This document shows positions 54,321-62,711 of a stretch of DNA of 64,000 nt, piece after piece. Positions within the stretch are counted from its first letter, which is position 1. Every line of letters starts with the position of its first letter. The DNA lies in NCBI RefSeq assembly GCF_001514205.1, contig NZ_KQ948771.1, forward strand, positions 1 through 64,000, written 5' to 3'. The DNA comes from Streptomyces griseoruber. GTDB taxonomy: Bacteria > Actinomycetota > Actinomycetes > Streptomycetales > Streptomycetaceae. The notes beneath the pieces were generated by a model. The model was given only the letters and a program-made list of their open reading frames with translations. It did no database searches and was not told the DNA's origin. A program made the position numbers and the translations under genes.

Positions 54321-54333
54321 TAGTTCAATCAAA
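54316..54333. promoter_or_regulatory. MarR-type operator
   Basis: TTTGATAGTTCAATCAAA contains arms TTTGAT/ATCAAA around a 6-bp centre, with a nested TTGATAGTTCAA. It lies 25-42 bp before the MarR start and overlaps the LLM stop. AT-rich symmetric sites of this kind are typical MarR boxes; self-control is likely. Confidence 0.75.
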
Positions 54334-54357
54334 GGGCGATCTGGGTAAAGTGTGACC

Positions 54358-54864
54358 ATGTCCACGACGCCGCGCTGGCTCAACGCAGAAGAACGACGGG
54401 CCTGGCTCGCCTATGTCGACTTCTCCACCCTGCTCGCCGACCACCTCAACCGGCAGCTGCGGCGCGACGCGGGCATGACGCACTCCGACTACAGCCTGCT
54501 CGCCTACCTCTCCATGGCCCCCGACGGCGTCCTCGGGATGTCCGAACTGGCCCAGCGGCTGAAGATCACGCGCAGCCGGCTCACCCACGCGGTGAACCGG
54601 CTGCGCGAGGTCGGCCTCGTCGACCGCCGGGAGGACCCCGCCGACGGCCGTGGCCAGCTCGCCTTCCTCACCGAGGAGGGCAGGGCGCTGCTCGTGGAGG
54701 TCGCCCCCGGTCATGTCGAGGCCGTCCGCCGCGCGGTGTTCGACGTCCTCACCCCCGAACAGGTACGGCAGTTCGCCGAGATCGGCGAGGCCATCAGCGA
54801 CGCCCTGCACCGGGCCGAGAGCACCGAGGCCGATCCGGCCGTGCTGCCCTGGCGGCGCCGCTGA
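54358..54864 (+). CDS. MarR-family regulator
   Basis: 168 residues from the ATG at 54358 (a GTG at 54352 is possible). AWLAYVDFSTLLADHLNRQL is the dimerisation helix, and the winged helix is GMSELAQRLKITRSRLTHAVNRLREVGLVDRREDPADGRG, with the wing DxR. It probably represses itself and perhaps the upstream LLM oxidoreductase. The inducer may be an aromatic acid, oxidant or drug, as is usual for the family. The promoter region contains the operator at 54316. Confidence 0.93.
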   Translation: MSTTPRWLNAEERRAWLAYVDFSTLLADHLNRQLRRDAGMTHSDYSLLAYLSMAPDGVLGMSELAQRLKITRSRLTHAVNRLREVGLVDRREDPADGRGQLAFLTEEGRALLVEVAPGHVEAVRRAVFDVLTPEQVRQFAEIGEAISDALHRAESTEADPAVLPWRRR

Positions 54865-55007
54865 ACCGGGCCCGCCCCACCCGGAACACCTGTTCCGGCA
54901 GTTCATTCGGCCAGGGATCGAGAAGAACCGGCCCGGCGCGCGTACCTGGAGGTACGGGGCTGCCCGCCCCCCTTCGAAACACGCCAACGATCCAAGGGAC
55001 GTACCTC

Positions 55008-56447
55008 GTGAACGCAACCGCCGCCATCGGCGTCACCGGCCTCGGCGTGATGGGCCGCAACCTCGCGCGCAACTTCGCCCGCAACGGTTACACCGTCGCC
55101 GTCCACAACCGCTCCGCCGGCCGTACCCGCGCGCTCGTCGAGGAGTTCGGCCACGAGGGCGCCTTCGTCCCCGCCGAGTCGGCCGAGGACTTCGTGGCCG
55201 CGCTCGAACGCCCCCGCCGTCTGATGATCATGGTGCAGGCGGGCGCGGTCACCGACGCCGTCATCGACGAGTTCGCCCCGCTCCTGGAGCCCGGCGACAT
55301 GATCATCGACGGCGGCAACGCCCACTTCGCCGACACCCGCCGCCGCGAGGCCGCCCTGCGCGAGCAGGGCATCCACTTCGTCGGCACCGGTGTCTCCGGC
55401 GGCGAGGAGGGCGCCCTGCACGGGCCGTCGATCATGGTCGGCGGGTCGAGCGAGTCGTACGACGTCCTCGGTCCGATGTTCGAGTCCATCAGCGCGAAGA
55501 TCGACGGCGAGCCCTGCGCCGCCCACGTCGGCACCGACGGCGCCGGACACTTCGTCAAGATGGTCCACAACGGCATCGAGTACGCCGACATGCAGCTCAT
55601 CGCCGAGGCGTACGACCTGCTGCGCCAGGTCGCCGGCTACACCCCCGCCGAGATCGCCGACGTCTTCCGCACCTGGAACGAGGGCCGCCTCGGCTCCTAC
55701 CTGATCGAGATCACCGCCGAGGTCCTCGCCCACACCGACGCCGCCACCGGCCTCGCGTTCGTCGACATCGTCACCGACGCGGCCGGCCAGAAGGGCACCG
55801 GCCGCTGGACCGTGCAGACCGCCCTGGACCTGGGCTCCCCGGTCACCGCCATCGCCCAGGCCACCTTCGCCCGCGCCGCTTCCGGCCAGCGCGAACTGCG
55901 CGCCGCCTACGCCGGGCTGCCCGGCGGCACCACCCCCGCGCTCAGCCGCACCGAGGCCGCCCGCTTCACCTCCCAGGTCGAGCACGCCCTGTACGCCTCC
56001 AAGGTCATCGCCTACGACCAGGGCTGGAAGATGATCCAGGACGCGGCCGCCGAGTACGGCTGGAAGATCGACCTGGGCGCGGTCGCCAAGATCTGGCGCG
56101 GCGGCTGCATCATCCGCGCCTCCTTCCTCGACCGCATCCGCGCCGCGTACGCCGCCGACTCCGAGCTGGTCAGCCTCCTCGGCGAGATGGAGTTCGCCAT
56201 GGAGATCACCGACGCGCAGGTGCCGTGGCGCGAGACGGTCGCCTCCGCCGCCCGCCGGGGCATCCCCGTCCCCGCCTTCTCCGCGGCGCTCGCCCACTAC
56301 GACACCCTGCGCGCCGGCCGGCTCCCCGCCGCCCTGCTCCAGGGCCAGCGCGACTACTTCGGCGCCCACACCTACGGCCGCACCGACCGCCCCGGCGCCT
56401 TCCACACCCACTGGGCGCAGGACGGCCGCCCGGAGACGCAGGCCTGA
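55008..56447 (+). CDS. gnd: 6-phosphogluconate dehydrogenase (NADP+, decarboxylating)
   Basis: 479 residues, full length. The N-terminal GVTGLGVMGRNLARNFARNG binds NADP (the NR following is NADP-type). IIDGGNAHFADT and GTGVSGGEEGALHGPSIMVGG are the substrate loops. The catalytic Lys-His is in VKMVHNGIEYADMQLIAEAY, and the C-terminal HTHWAQDGRPETQA is the usual tail. It makes ribulose-5-phosphate, CO2 and NADPH in the pentose phosphate pathway. GTG start with AAGGGA upstream. This form (480-residue) may be a second, stress-related copy beside the main GntZ-like one. Confidence 0.97.
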   Translation: MNATAAIGVTGLGVMGRNLARNFARNGYTVAVHNRSAGRTRALVEEFGHEGAFVPAESAEDFVAALERPRRLMIMVQAGAVTDAVIDEFAPLLEPGDMIIDGGNAHFADTRRREAALREQGIHFVGTGVSGGEEGALHGPSIMVGGSSESYDVLGPMFESISAKIDGEPCAAHVGTDGAGHFVKMVHNGIEYADMQLIAEAYDLLRQVAGYTPAEIADVFRTWNEGRLGSYLIEITAEVLAHTDAATGLAFVDIVTDAAGQKGTGRWTVQTALDLGSPVTAIAQATFARAASGQRELRAAYAGLPGGTTPALSRTEAARFTSQVEHALYASKVIAYDQGWKMIQDAAAEYGWKIDLGAVAKIWRGGCIIRASFLDRIRAAYAADSELVSLLGEMEFAMEITDAQVPWRETVASAARRGIPVPAFSAALAHYDTLRAGRLPAALLQGQRDYFGAHTYGRTDRPGAFHTHWAQDGRPETQA

Positions 56448-56470
56448 GGCGGCCCTGTTCCGCCGCGGTG

Positions 56471-56865
56471 ACCGGCATCCGGACCCGCATGCCGCCCGCA
56501 CCCCGGTTCGCCCAGGCGTAGTACGGCACCGCCGTCAGCTCGACGGCCGCCCCCACCGGGGCCGGTGCCGCGTCCGCCGGTCCGCATGGCCACCAGCCGT
56601 CCGGCCCGGCCGGGCCGGCGGGCCGGACGGATCCAGGCGGTCCGCCAGTGGCCCGCGCTCCAGGGCGACACAGCCGCGTACCGCGTCCACCCCCGGATGC
56701 GGCCGGGTCGGCCGGGGCACGAGGGGGAGGGCCGGCCGTACGGTGTCACCCGGCCCGAAAGCCCTCGACGGGGGCGCCGTTCACCGCCAGGGCGTGGTCC
56801 GCGCACCAGGCGGGCAGCCGCAGTGACAGCGTGCGCTCCGGCGGGTGCTCGGCGGACCCACCTCC
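56471..56865 (-). pseudogene. Remnant of a GH127 (beta-L-arabinofuranosidase, DUF1680) gene
   Basis: Three segments of the GH127 C-terminus occur in order on the minus strand in different frames. First ERTLSLRLPAWCADHALAVN (about 56840-56765). Then, after a frameshift near 56747, GDTVRPALPLVP and HPGVDAVRGCVALERGPL. Then, after a second shift, AVELTAVPYYAWANRGAGGM close to 56471. These match the ending of DUF1680 proteins (RIPAWC.., VDAVRGCVAxERGPLVYCxE, LTAVPYxxWANRGPGAMRVW), recalled from memory. About 500 upstream residues are missing. It begins directly after the LacI gene (stop at 56875), so a deletion probably removed the rest of its target gene. Confidence 0.75.
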
Positions 56866-56874
56866 GTGCTGTGG

Positions 56875-57990
56875 TCAGCCCCGGGCGGCCGCCGACTGCC
56901 GGATCACCAACTGCGTGCTGAGCACCACATGGTCGTCCCCGGAGATCCGCTCCTCCCGCTCCAGCGCCAGCCGGACGGCGGACCGGCCGAGATCCTCGTA
57001 CGGGACGCGGACGGTGGTCAGCGCGGGGGTGAGGTCCGCCGCGAAGGGCACGTCGTCGTAGCCGACCAGGGAGACGTCGTCCGGAACGCCCAGTCCGGCC
57101 TCGCGCAGTGCGGCCAGCGCGCCGAGGGCCACCATGTCGGTGCCGGCGAAGACGGCCGTGAACTCCAGTCCCGCGCGCAGGGCGTCACGGGTGCGCAGAT
57201 AGCCGGAGGTGCGGGTGTACGGGCCCGGGACGTCGAGTTCCTCCTCGTACGGCACCCCGTGCGCCCGCAGCGCGTCCAGGTGCCCCGTCCGGCGCTGCTG
57301 GGCGGTGGCGAACCGGGTCTCGCCGCCGAGGAACAGCACGCGCCGGTGACCGGCCGCGAGCAGATGGGCGGCGGCCTGGAAGGCGCCGCCGCGGTTGTCG
57401 TACTCGATCACCGTGGCCGGCGCGTCGGAGGGCAGCGGCGGGCGGCCGACCAGGACCAGCCGGGACCCCGCCGAGGCCAGGCCGTGCGCGTATCCGGCCA
57501 TCCGCTCGTGGTACGCGTCGTCCACCTCCGCGCCGCCGACGAGCACCACAGCGGCGGCGTGCTGTTCGCGCATCAGCTGCACGAGGTCGTTCTCCCGGGC
57601 CGGATCGCCGTGCGTGGCGCAGACCAGGCTCAGCCGGCCGCGCATCGCCGCCTCCTGCTCGACGCCGGCCGCCACATGGGCGAGCGAGGGGCCGGTGATG
57701 TCGTGGAGGACCAGGGCGACCGGACCGGGAACGCCGCCCGAGAGCGCCTTGGCGTGCACGTTCACCACGTAGTGGAGCGCCTCGACCGCCGCCGTCACCC
57801 GGGCCCGGGTCGTCTCGGAGACCGGGTAGTTCCCGGCGAGCGTCCGGGACACGGTGGCCACCGACACGCCCGCCCTGGCGGCGACGTCGCGGATGGTGGC
57901 GGGCTTGTCCTGACCCGCGGTGCCGCGCCGCCGCCTGCCCCCGCCCGCGGGCCGCCGGCGCGCGCTGTCTCCGGTGGTGTGATCCGTCAC
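56875..57990 (-). CDS. LacI-family regulator
   Basis: 371 residues from the GTG at 57990. A basic tail (RRRPAGGGRRRRGTAGQ) precedes the HTH ATIRDVAARAGVSVATVSRTLAGNYPVSETTR, then VALVLHDITGPSLAHVAAGV, AAAVVLVGGAEVDDAYHERM, FAGTDMVALGALAALREAGL and LVGYDDVPFAADLTPALTTV. It is expected to repress sugar genes; its immediate downstream target seems to be the broken GH127 gene, pointing to L-arabinofuranosides. A possible operator with core AAACGTTT lies at 58064-58071, 74 bp upstream. Confidence 0.93.
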   Translation of the reverse strand: MTDHTTGDSARRRPAGGGRRRRGTAGQDKPATIRDVAARAGVSVATVSRTLAGNYPVSETTRARVTAAVEALHYVVNVHAKALSGGVPGPVALVLHDITGPSLAHVAAGVEQEAAMRGRLSLVCATHGDPARENDLVQLMREQHAAAVVLVGGAEVDDAYHERMAGYAHGLASAGSRLVLVGRPPLPSDAPATVIEYDNRGGAFQAAAHLLAAGHRRVLFLGGETRFATAQQRRTGHLDALRAHGVPYEEELDVPGPYTRTSGYLRTRDALRAGLEFTAVFAGTDMVALGALAALREAGLGVPDDVSLVGYDDVPFAADLTPALTTVRVPYEDLGRSAVRLALEREERISGDDHVVLSTQLVIRQSAAARG

Positions 57991-58047
57991 GGCTTGACGT
58001 TACTGCATCCGGGGTCGTCCGCAGCCGCGCGCGACGGGCGAAGTGCC

Positions 58048-58071
58048 TTTCCGGAACGCCGGAAAACGTTT
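58048..58071. promoter_or_regulatory. Overlapping inverted repeats between gap and LacI gene
   Basis: TTTCCGG-AACG-CCGGAAA (58048-58065) is a perfect 7-bp-arm repeat, overlapped by AAACGTTT (58064-58071), whose CG centre is LacI-like. It may be the LacI gene's own operator, or the hairpin may serve as terminator of the gap transcript that ends 97 bp away at 58169. Confidence 0.45.
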
Positions 58072-58168
58072 GTCCCCCGGTGCCGGACCGCCCCGGCCCC
58101 TTTCCCGGTCCCCGGTGGCCGGTGGCCGGTGACCGGTGGCCGGGACGGGGGCCTTGGGCGGCCGTCGG

Positions 58169-59614
58169 CTAGACGCTCGTCGCCGGGTACGTCGGGTACT
58201 CGACGCCGGAGACGTGCTGGACGACGCGGACGACCTGGCAGGAGTAGCCGAACTCGTTGTCGTACCAGAGGTAGAGGATGGCGTTGTCGCCGTCGACCTT
58301 GGTGGCGCCGGCGTCGACGATCGAGGCGTGGCGCGAGCCGATGAAGTCCATGGAGACCGCGTCGGGGGCCGTGGTGAAGTCGATCTGGCGCCGGAGCGGC
58401 GAGGTCAGTGAGACGTCGCGGAGGTGGTCCAGGACCTCCTCGCGGGTCGTCTCGCGGCCGAGGCGCAGGCTGAGGATCGCGATCGAGACGTCCGGCACGG
58501 GTACGCGGATCGAGCTGCCGGTGATCGGCGCCTTGAGTTCGGGCAGCGCCTTGGCGACGGCGGACGCGGCTCCGGTCTCGGTGATCACCATGTTCAGCGG
58601 CGCCGAGCGGCCGCGGCGGTCGGCCTTGTGGTAGTTGTCCAGCAGGTTCTGGTCGTTGGTGAACGAGTGGACGGTCTCCACGTGGCCGCGCTCCACGCCG
58701 TACTCGTCGTTCATCGCCTTCAGCGGCGGGACGATCGCGTTGGTGGTGCAGGAGGCGCAGGACAGGATCTGCTCGTCCGGCTTGATCGTGTCGTGGTTGA
58801 CGCCGTGCACGATGTTCGGGACGTCGCCCTTGCCGGGCGCGGTCAGCACGACCTTGTCGATGCCCGGCCGCAGATGCTGGGAGAGGCCCTCGCGGTCGCG
58901 CCACTTGCCCGTGTTGTCGATGAGGATGGCGTGGTTGACGCCGTACGCCGTGTAGTCGATCTCGGCCGGGCTGTCGGCGTAGATGACCTTGATCTCGTTG
59001 CCGTTGGCGACGATCGTGCCGTTCGCCTCGTTCACTGTGATCGTGCCCTGGAACTGGCCGTGGACGGAGTCGCGGCGCAGCAGCGAGGCGCGCTTGATCA
59101 GGTCCTGCTCCCCGCCGCCGCGCACCACGATGGCGCGCAGTCGCAGACCGTTGCCGGAGCCGGTCTTCTCGATGAGCAGACGGGCGACGAGCCGGCCGAT
59201 GCGGCCGAAGCCGTACAGGACGACGTCGCGCGGCTCACGGCGGTCGATCTTGTTGCCGCCCGTGGCGCCGGCGACGGCCTCCGCGGTGAAGTCCAGGACC
59301 GACAGACCGCGGTCGTCGGCGCGGTGGTTCTCGGCGAGTATGCCGATGTCGATCTGGGACGGTCCGAGGTCGAGCGTGGTGAGCGCCTCGAGGAACGGCA
59401 GGGTCTCGGTGACCGAGAGCTCCTCACCCGCGATCTGGCGGGCGAACCGGTGGGTCTTGAGGATGCTGACCACCGACTTGTTCACCAGGGAGCGGCTGTG
59501 CAGCAGGATCGTCACGTCCCGCTCGCGGTGCAGCTTCCCGATCATCGGGATCATCGACTCCGCGATCTCCTCGCGGTTCTTCCAGTGGGTGAACGAATCG
59601 TCGTTGAGCGTCAC
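58169..59614 (-). CDS. gap: Glyceraldehyde-3-phosphate dehydrogenase, long form
   Basis: 481 residues, about 140 longer than standard GAPDH. An N-terminal extension (about 1-125: WKNREEIAESMIPMIGKLHR to LGPSQIDIGILAENH) precedes the NAD fold VVLYGFGRIGRLVARLLIEK. The catalytic Cys is in SCASCTTNAIVPP and the assisting His in VETVHSFTNDQNLLDNYHK. This Streptomyces-type GAPDH is usually a second copy next to the glycolytic gap. It interconverts GAP and 1,3-bisphosphoglycerate; the extension may mediate regulation. The start is GTG. Confidence 0.95.
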   Translation of the reverse strand: MTLNDDSFTHWKNREEIAESMIPMIGKLHRERDVTILLHSRSLVNKSVVSILKTHRFARQIAGEELSVTETLPFLEALTTLDLGPSQIDIGILAENHRADDRGLSVLDFTAEAVAGATGGNKIDRREPRDVVLYGFGRIGRLVARLLIEKTGSGNGLRLRAIVVRGGGEQDLIKRASLLRRDSVHGQFQGTITVNEANGTIVANGNEIKVIYADSPAEIDYTAYGVNHAILIDNTGKWRDREGLSQHLRPGIDKVVLTAPGKGDVPNIVHGVNHDTIKPDEQILSCASCTTNAIVPPLKAMNDEYGVERGHVETVHSFTNDQNLLDNYHKADRRGRSAPLNMVITETGAASAVAKALPELKAPITGSSIRVPVPDVSIAILSLRLGRETTREEVLDHLRDVSLTSPLRRQIDFTTAPDAVSMDFIGSRHASIVDAGATKVDGDNAILYLWYDNEFGYSCQVVRVVQHVSGVEYPTYPATSV

Positions 59615-59645
59615 GGGCCTATCTTTCGAGCTAGGTGGCGCTCAG

Positions 59646-59676
59646 ATGCTAACCCGATGCCCTTCTGATCATTCAA
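59646..59676 (-). promoter_or_regulatory. Possible gap promoter
   Basis: On the minus strand TTGAAT (59676-59671) and TAGCAT (59651-59646) are 19 bp apart (18 if TTAGCA is used), 32 bp before the gap start. The region is the most AT-rich nearby. Spacing is a little long, so the call is tentative. Confidence 0.4.
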
Positions 59677-59766
59677 GCGGGGGTGCGCTCAGGTGTGCGG
59701 GACGGCCGGGACGGACACCTCGGCGGGGGAATCCGGAGGCGTCCGCCCCCACCCCGGGTCGGGGGA

Positions 59767-59789
59767 GAAGAGGCTGGTCAGGCCTCTTC
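59767..59789 (-). terminator. Hairpin around the MFS stop codon
   Basis: GAAGAGGC and GCCTCTTC (8 bp, perfect) flank a 7-nt loop that contains the stop codon of the MFS gene (59778-59780). A GC-rich CCCC/GGGG stretch lies next to it. It probably ends the monooxygenase-MFS transcript; overlap with coding sequence is unusual. Confidence 0.6.
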
Positions 59790-61220
59790 GGGGGCCTGTA
59801 GGCGGCGCGGGATCCCCAGGGCGCACAGCGCTCCGGCGAACACCACGGCGACACCGACCCACACCGCGGGGTGCAGACCGTCGACGAACTGCCGGGGACC
59901 CTCGGTGCTGCCGTGCGCCACGAACACCGTGCTCAGTACGGCGATGCCGAGCGCGCCGCCGACCTCGCGCACGGTGGTGTTGGCGCCGGACGCCTTGCCC
60001 GCGTGATCCTTGGCGACCGAGCCGAGCACGACCGCCGCCGTCGGCGCGAACACGAAGCCCATGCCGACACCGGCCACGATCATCGGGCCGACCAGGGACG
60101 AGTAGTCCGTGTCCACATCGGCGACCAGGTTGATCCAGCCCAGCCCGACGCCCTGGAGGAAGAGCCCGAGGGCCATCAGCCGGCCGCCGCCCACCCTGTC
60201 GGTGAGCAGTCCGGCGACGGGGGCCACGAACATCGGCATCAGCGTCCAGGCGAGGGTGCGCACACCGGCCTCCAGCGGGGTGCGCGGCGGCACGATCTGG
60301 AGGTACTGGGCGAGCAGGAACAGCGAGCCGAAGACACCGAAGTACATGGTCGCGGAGACGACGTTGGTGAGGGTGAAGGCCCGCACCCGGTAGAAGGACA
60401 GCGGCAGCATCGGCTCCTCGGTCCGGGCCTCCCGGGCGACGAACGCGGCCAGCAGCACCGCGCCGCCGGTGAACGCGCCCAGCACCTTGCCGGAGGTCCA
60501 GCCGTCGGGCTCGCCGTGCACGATCGCCCACACCACGGCGCACAGTCCGGCCGCCGCCAGAACCATGCCGACCAGGTCGAGCCGGATGCCGGGCAGGGAG
60601 CTCTCCTCGAGCGCGAAGAGCACCAGCGGGATGGCGATCACGCAGACCGGCACATTGATCCAGAAGATCCACCGCCAGTCCAGACCGTCCACGACCGCGC
60701 CGCCGGCGACCGGACCCATCGCCACGGCGAGCCCGCTCACCCCGGACCACACACCGAGCGCCATCCCGCGCAGCCGCTCCGGCACCGCCTGCGACAGCAG
60801 CGTCAGCGACAGTGGCATCACGGCGGCCGCGCCGCATCCCTGGAGCGCACGGAAGGTGATCAGCTGGGCGCTGGTGTCCGACAGGCCGCAGCCGATGGAG
60901 GCCAGGGTGAACAGGGCGATGCCGACGACGAACACCTTCCGGCGCCCGAAGCGGTCACCGAGCGCGGCACCGGTCATCAGCAGACAGGCGAAGCTCAGGA
61001 CGTAGGCGTTGACGAACCACTGGAGTTCCTGGGTGTCCGCCTCCAGGTCCACGGCCAGGGTGCGCAGGGCCGTGGAGACGACGAGGTTGTCCAGCGCGAC
61101 CATGAACATGGGCACGCTCGCCGCGACGATCGCGAGCCAGAGGGGTGTCCGGCGGCCCCCGGTCGCCGGGGCGGAGGCGGCCGGGTCGTCGAGGGCCGGG
61201 CTCTCTTCGGACAGGGTCAT
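59778..61220 (-). CDS. DHA2-family MFS drug exporter (EmrB/QacA type)
   Basis: 480 residues and about 14 predicted membrane helices. The start MTLSEESPALDDPAA is cytoplasmic; then LWLAIVAASVPMFMVALDNLVVSTALRTLAVDL (the DHA2 D1/antiporter start), GALGDRFGRRKVFVVG-type motif A (ALGDRFGRRKVF) and GPVAGGAVVDGLDWRWIFWINVP (motif C). It is a proton-coupled exporter of drugs or natural products. AGGAGAG before the ATG at 61220 fixes the start. The monooxygenase-like gene precedes it by 28 bp, and both are probably repressed or activated by the divergent MerR protein. Confidence 0.93.
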   Translation of the reverse strand: MTLSEESPALDDPAASAPATGGRRTPLWLAIVAASVPMFMVALDNLVVSTALRTLAVDLEADTQELQWFVNAYVLSFACLLMTGAALGDRFGRRKVFVVGIALFTLASIGCGLSDTSAQLITFRALQGCGAAAVMPLSLTLLSQAVPERLRGMALGVWSGVSGLAVAMGPVAGGAVVDGLDWRWIFWINVPVCVIAIPLVLFALEESSLPGIRLDLVGMVLAAAGLCAVVWAIVHGEPDGWTSGKVLGAFTGGAVLLAAFVAREARTEEPMLPLSFYRVRAFTLTNVVSATMYFGVFGSLFLLAQYLQIVPPRTPLEAGVRTLAWTLMPMFVAPVAGLLTDRVGGGRLMALGLFLQGVGLGWINLVADVDTDYSSLVGPMIVAGVGMGFVFAPTAAVVLGSVAKDHAGKASGANTTVREVGGALGIAVLSTVFVAHGSTEGPRQFVDGLHPAVWVGVAVVFAGALCALGIPRRLQAPEEA

Positions 61221-61248
61221 GGTGGGGCTCTCTCCTGGGTGAGGGGTG

Positions 61249-61650
61249 TCAGGCACCGGTGCGTTCCTGCTCGGCGAGGCGGCGCCGGGCGTCCGTCCAG
61301 TCGATGGGCAGCTCGGCGGCGGGGACCTGCCAGAACGTGAAGACCGAGTCCTTCATCGTGGGCCGCAGCCCCTTCATGATCGACTTGTGCGGCTCGGTCT
61401 TCGCGTACGTGTGGAGCGCGGCCTCGTCCTCCCAGGCCGACAGCGTCCAGAAGGTGCGCTTGAGGGGCTCGGCGATCAGTGAGGCGCCGTACGCCCCCGG
61501 CGCGCCGGAGACCTGCTTCCACGCGGCCAGCGACTTCAGGAAGAAGCGCGGCACGTCCTTGAGCGAGCGGACCTCCAGCCGGGACGCCATCACGAACGCC
61601 TCGGTGTCGGGTGCGGGGGTGCTGACTGTCGTCCAGCGCAGGGTGGGCAT
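61249..61650 (-). CDS. DUF3291/antibiotic-biosynthesis-monooxygenase-like protein
   Basis: 133 residues of the dimeric alpha+beta-barrel type: VMASRLEVRSLKDVPRFFLK, GASLIAEPLKRTFWTLSAWE, HTYAKTEPHKSIMKGLRPTM and FTFWQVPAAELPIDW. Related proteins are small-molecule oxygenases, haem-degrading enzymes or spheroidene-monooxygenase-like proteins; the exact role is unknown. It lies upstream of the exporter in the same operon, so it may modify a toxic compound before export. The ATG has GGAGAGAAGG upstream. Confidence 0.8.
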   Translation of the reverse strand: MPTLRWTTVSTPAPDTEAFVMASRLEVRSLKDVPRFFLKSLAAWKQVSGAPGAYGASLIAEPLKRTFWTLSAWEDEAALHTYAKTEPHKSIMKGLRPTMKDSVFTFWQVPAAELPIDWTDARRRLAEQERTGA

Positions 61651-61686
61651 GGCTGCGGCCTTCTCTCCGGCGGCGCGAAGGAATAT

Positions 61687-61727
61687 TGGATACCTCTACT
61701 ATCTATGTTAGACAGTAGAGGTATCCA
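61687..61727. promoter_or_regulatory. 41-bp operator palindrome of the MerR-type regulator
   Basis: TGGATACCTCTACT and AGTAGAGGTATCCA (14-bp perfect arms) surround A-TCTA-TGT-TAGA-C, itself a small palindrome, so nearly all of 41 bp is symmetric about 61707. It lies between the divergent monooxygenase and MerR genes and is one of the strongest symmetric sites in the window. Confidence 0.88.
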
Positions 61728-61735
61728 GTTTTCAA
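61705..61735 (-). promoter_or_regulatory. MerR-type promoter with 19-bp spacer
   Basis: On the minus strand TTGAAA (61735-61730) and TAACAT (61710-61705) are exactly 19 bp apart. A 19-bp spacer is the distorted spacing that MerR activators correct by bending DNA. The palindrome's right arm fills the spacer. It drives the monooxygenase-MFS unit. Confidence 0.65.
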
Positions 61736-61767
61736 GTGTGGAGCCGGACGAATCGGAGCCGAACCGT

Positions 61768-62385
61768 ATGCGCATCTCCGAACTGAGCAGCCGCAGTGGC
61801 GTCTCCGTGACGACGATCAAGTACTACCTGCGCGAGGGACTGCTGCCGCCGGGCCGCCAGACGGCCGCCACCCAGGCCGAGTACGACGACCAGCACCTGC
61901 GCCGGCTCCGCCTGATCCGCGCCCTGACCGGCGTGCGCGGACTGTCGGTCAGCACCACCCGCGAGGTGCTCGACGCCCTCGCGGAGTACACCGGCGACAC
62001 CCACCGCCTGCTGGGCCTGGCCCTGGGCTCCATCCGGGTGGGCGAGGTGCCCTCCGGCGACGCCTCGCAGGCGGCCGAGGTCCAGGCGCTGGTCGAGGAA
62101 CTGCACTGGGACGTGCACGCCTCGGCGCCCGCCCGGACCACCCTCGCCGAGACCCTCGCCTCCCTGCGCGCCCTGGGCGTCCCGCTCGACTGGCGCACCC
62201 TCCTGCCGTACGCCCGGCTCGCCGAACGCACCGCGGCCCTCGACCTCGACCAGCTCGAGGGCCTGGACGACCCGCTGGAGGCCGCCGAGCGCGCCCTGCT
62301 GCTGACCGTCCTCCTGGAACCCGCCCTGATGGCCCTCAGGCGCATGGCCCAGGAGAACGAGTCGGCCCGCCGGCACACGTCCTAG
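61768..62385 (+). CDS. MerR-family regulator
   Basis: 205 residues from the ATG at 61768, where MRISELSSRSGVSVTTIKYYLREGLLPPGR begins the HTH; longer starts (GTG 61738, ATG 61705) lie in or near the operator. The winged helix extends to LIRALTGVRGLSVSTTREVL. The C-terminal ligand region (about 85-205) has ELHWDVHASAPARTTLAETL and no cysteine pattern of metal sensors, so it is of the drug/TipA-like multidrug type. It probably controls the divergent exporter operon and itself through the 41-bp palindrome. Confidence 0.92.
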   Translation: MRISELSSRSGVSVTTIKYYLREGLLPPGRQTAATQAEYDDQHLRRLRLIRALTGVRGLSVSTTREVLDALAEYTGDTHRLLGLALGSIRVGEVPSGDASQAAEVQALVEELHWDVHASAPARTTLAETLASLRALGVPLDWRTLLPYARLAERTAALDLDQLEGLDDPLEAAERALLLTVLLEPALMALRRMAQENESARRHTS

Positions 62386-62700
62386 GCGTATTGATCACGA
62401 GCGTTGTCCGATGTCGCCCTGGTCGGTGACCGTCTCGTGCGGGCGTGGCGGGCAGGCGCGCGGCGGAAGGAGTACGCCGAGGGCGCTCGCGCAAACGGCG
62501 GTCTTCGCTTTCTGTTCGTCTCCGTGGAACGCGGCGAGGAACCACGGTCGTCAAGTCGCCGGTCGTCCGGTGCGGCTGCATGGTGCGGACTGCGACTTCT
62601 TCGGAGACTTCTTCCCGGCCCACCGTCGCGATACCGGAGCCGGGTCGGCAGACCGCCCGGCAGGGCGGGCTTCAACGATGGATGCGGTCGCGGCGATGCC
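62386..62700. other. Non-coding stretch, nothing recognised
   Basis: 315 bp after the MerR gene. No reading frame has protein-like composition, and no repeat end, transposase motif or RNA gene is recognisable. The coding bias breaks down here, which fits decayed sequence upstream of the IclR remnant. Confidence 0.5.
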
Positions 62701-62711
62701 AGATCACTTCC

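Noticed and set aside
58081..58160. GGTGGCCGGT short repeats near 58120 as a functional repeat
   Set aside because: Simple GC slippage-type repetition of 7-8 bp with no dyad or coding role visible.
62386..62700. Decayed transposase or IS end
   Set aside because: No DDE-type motif, terminal inverted repeat or target duplication could be seen.
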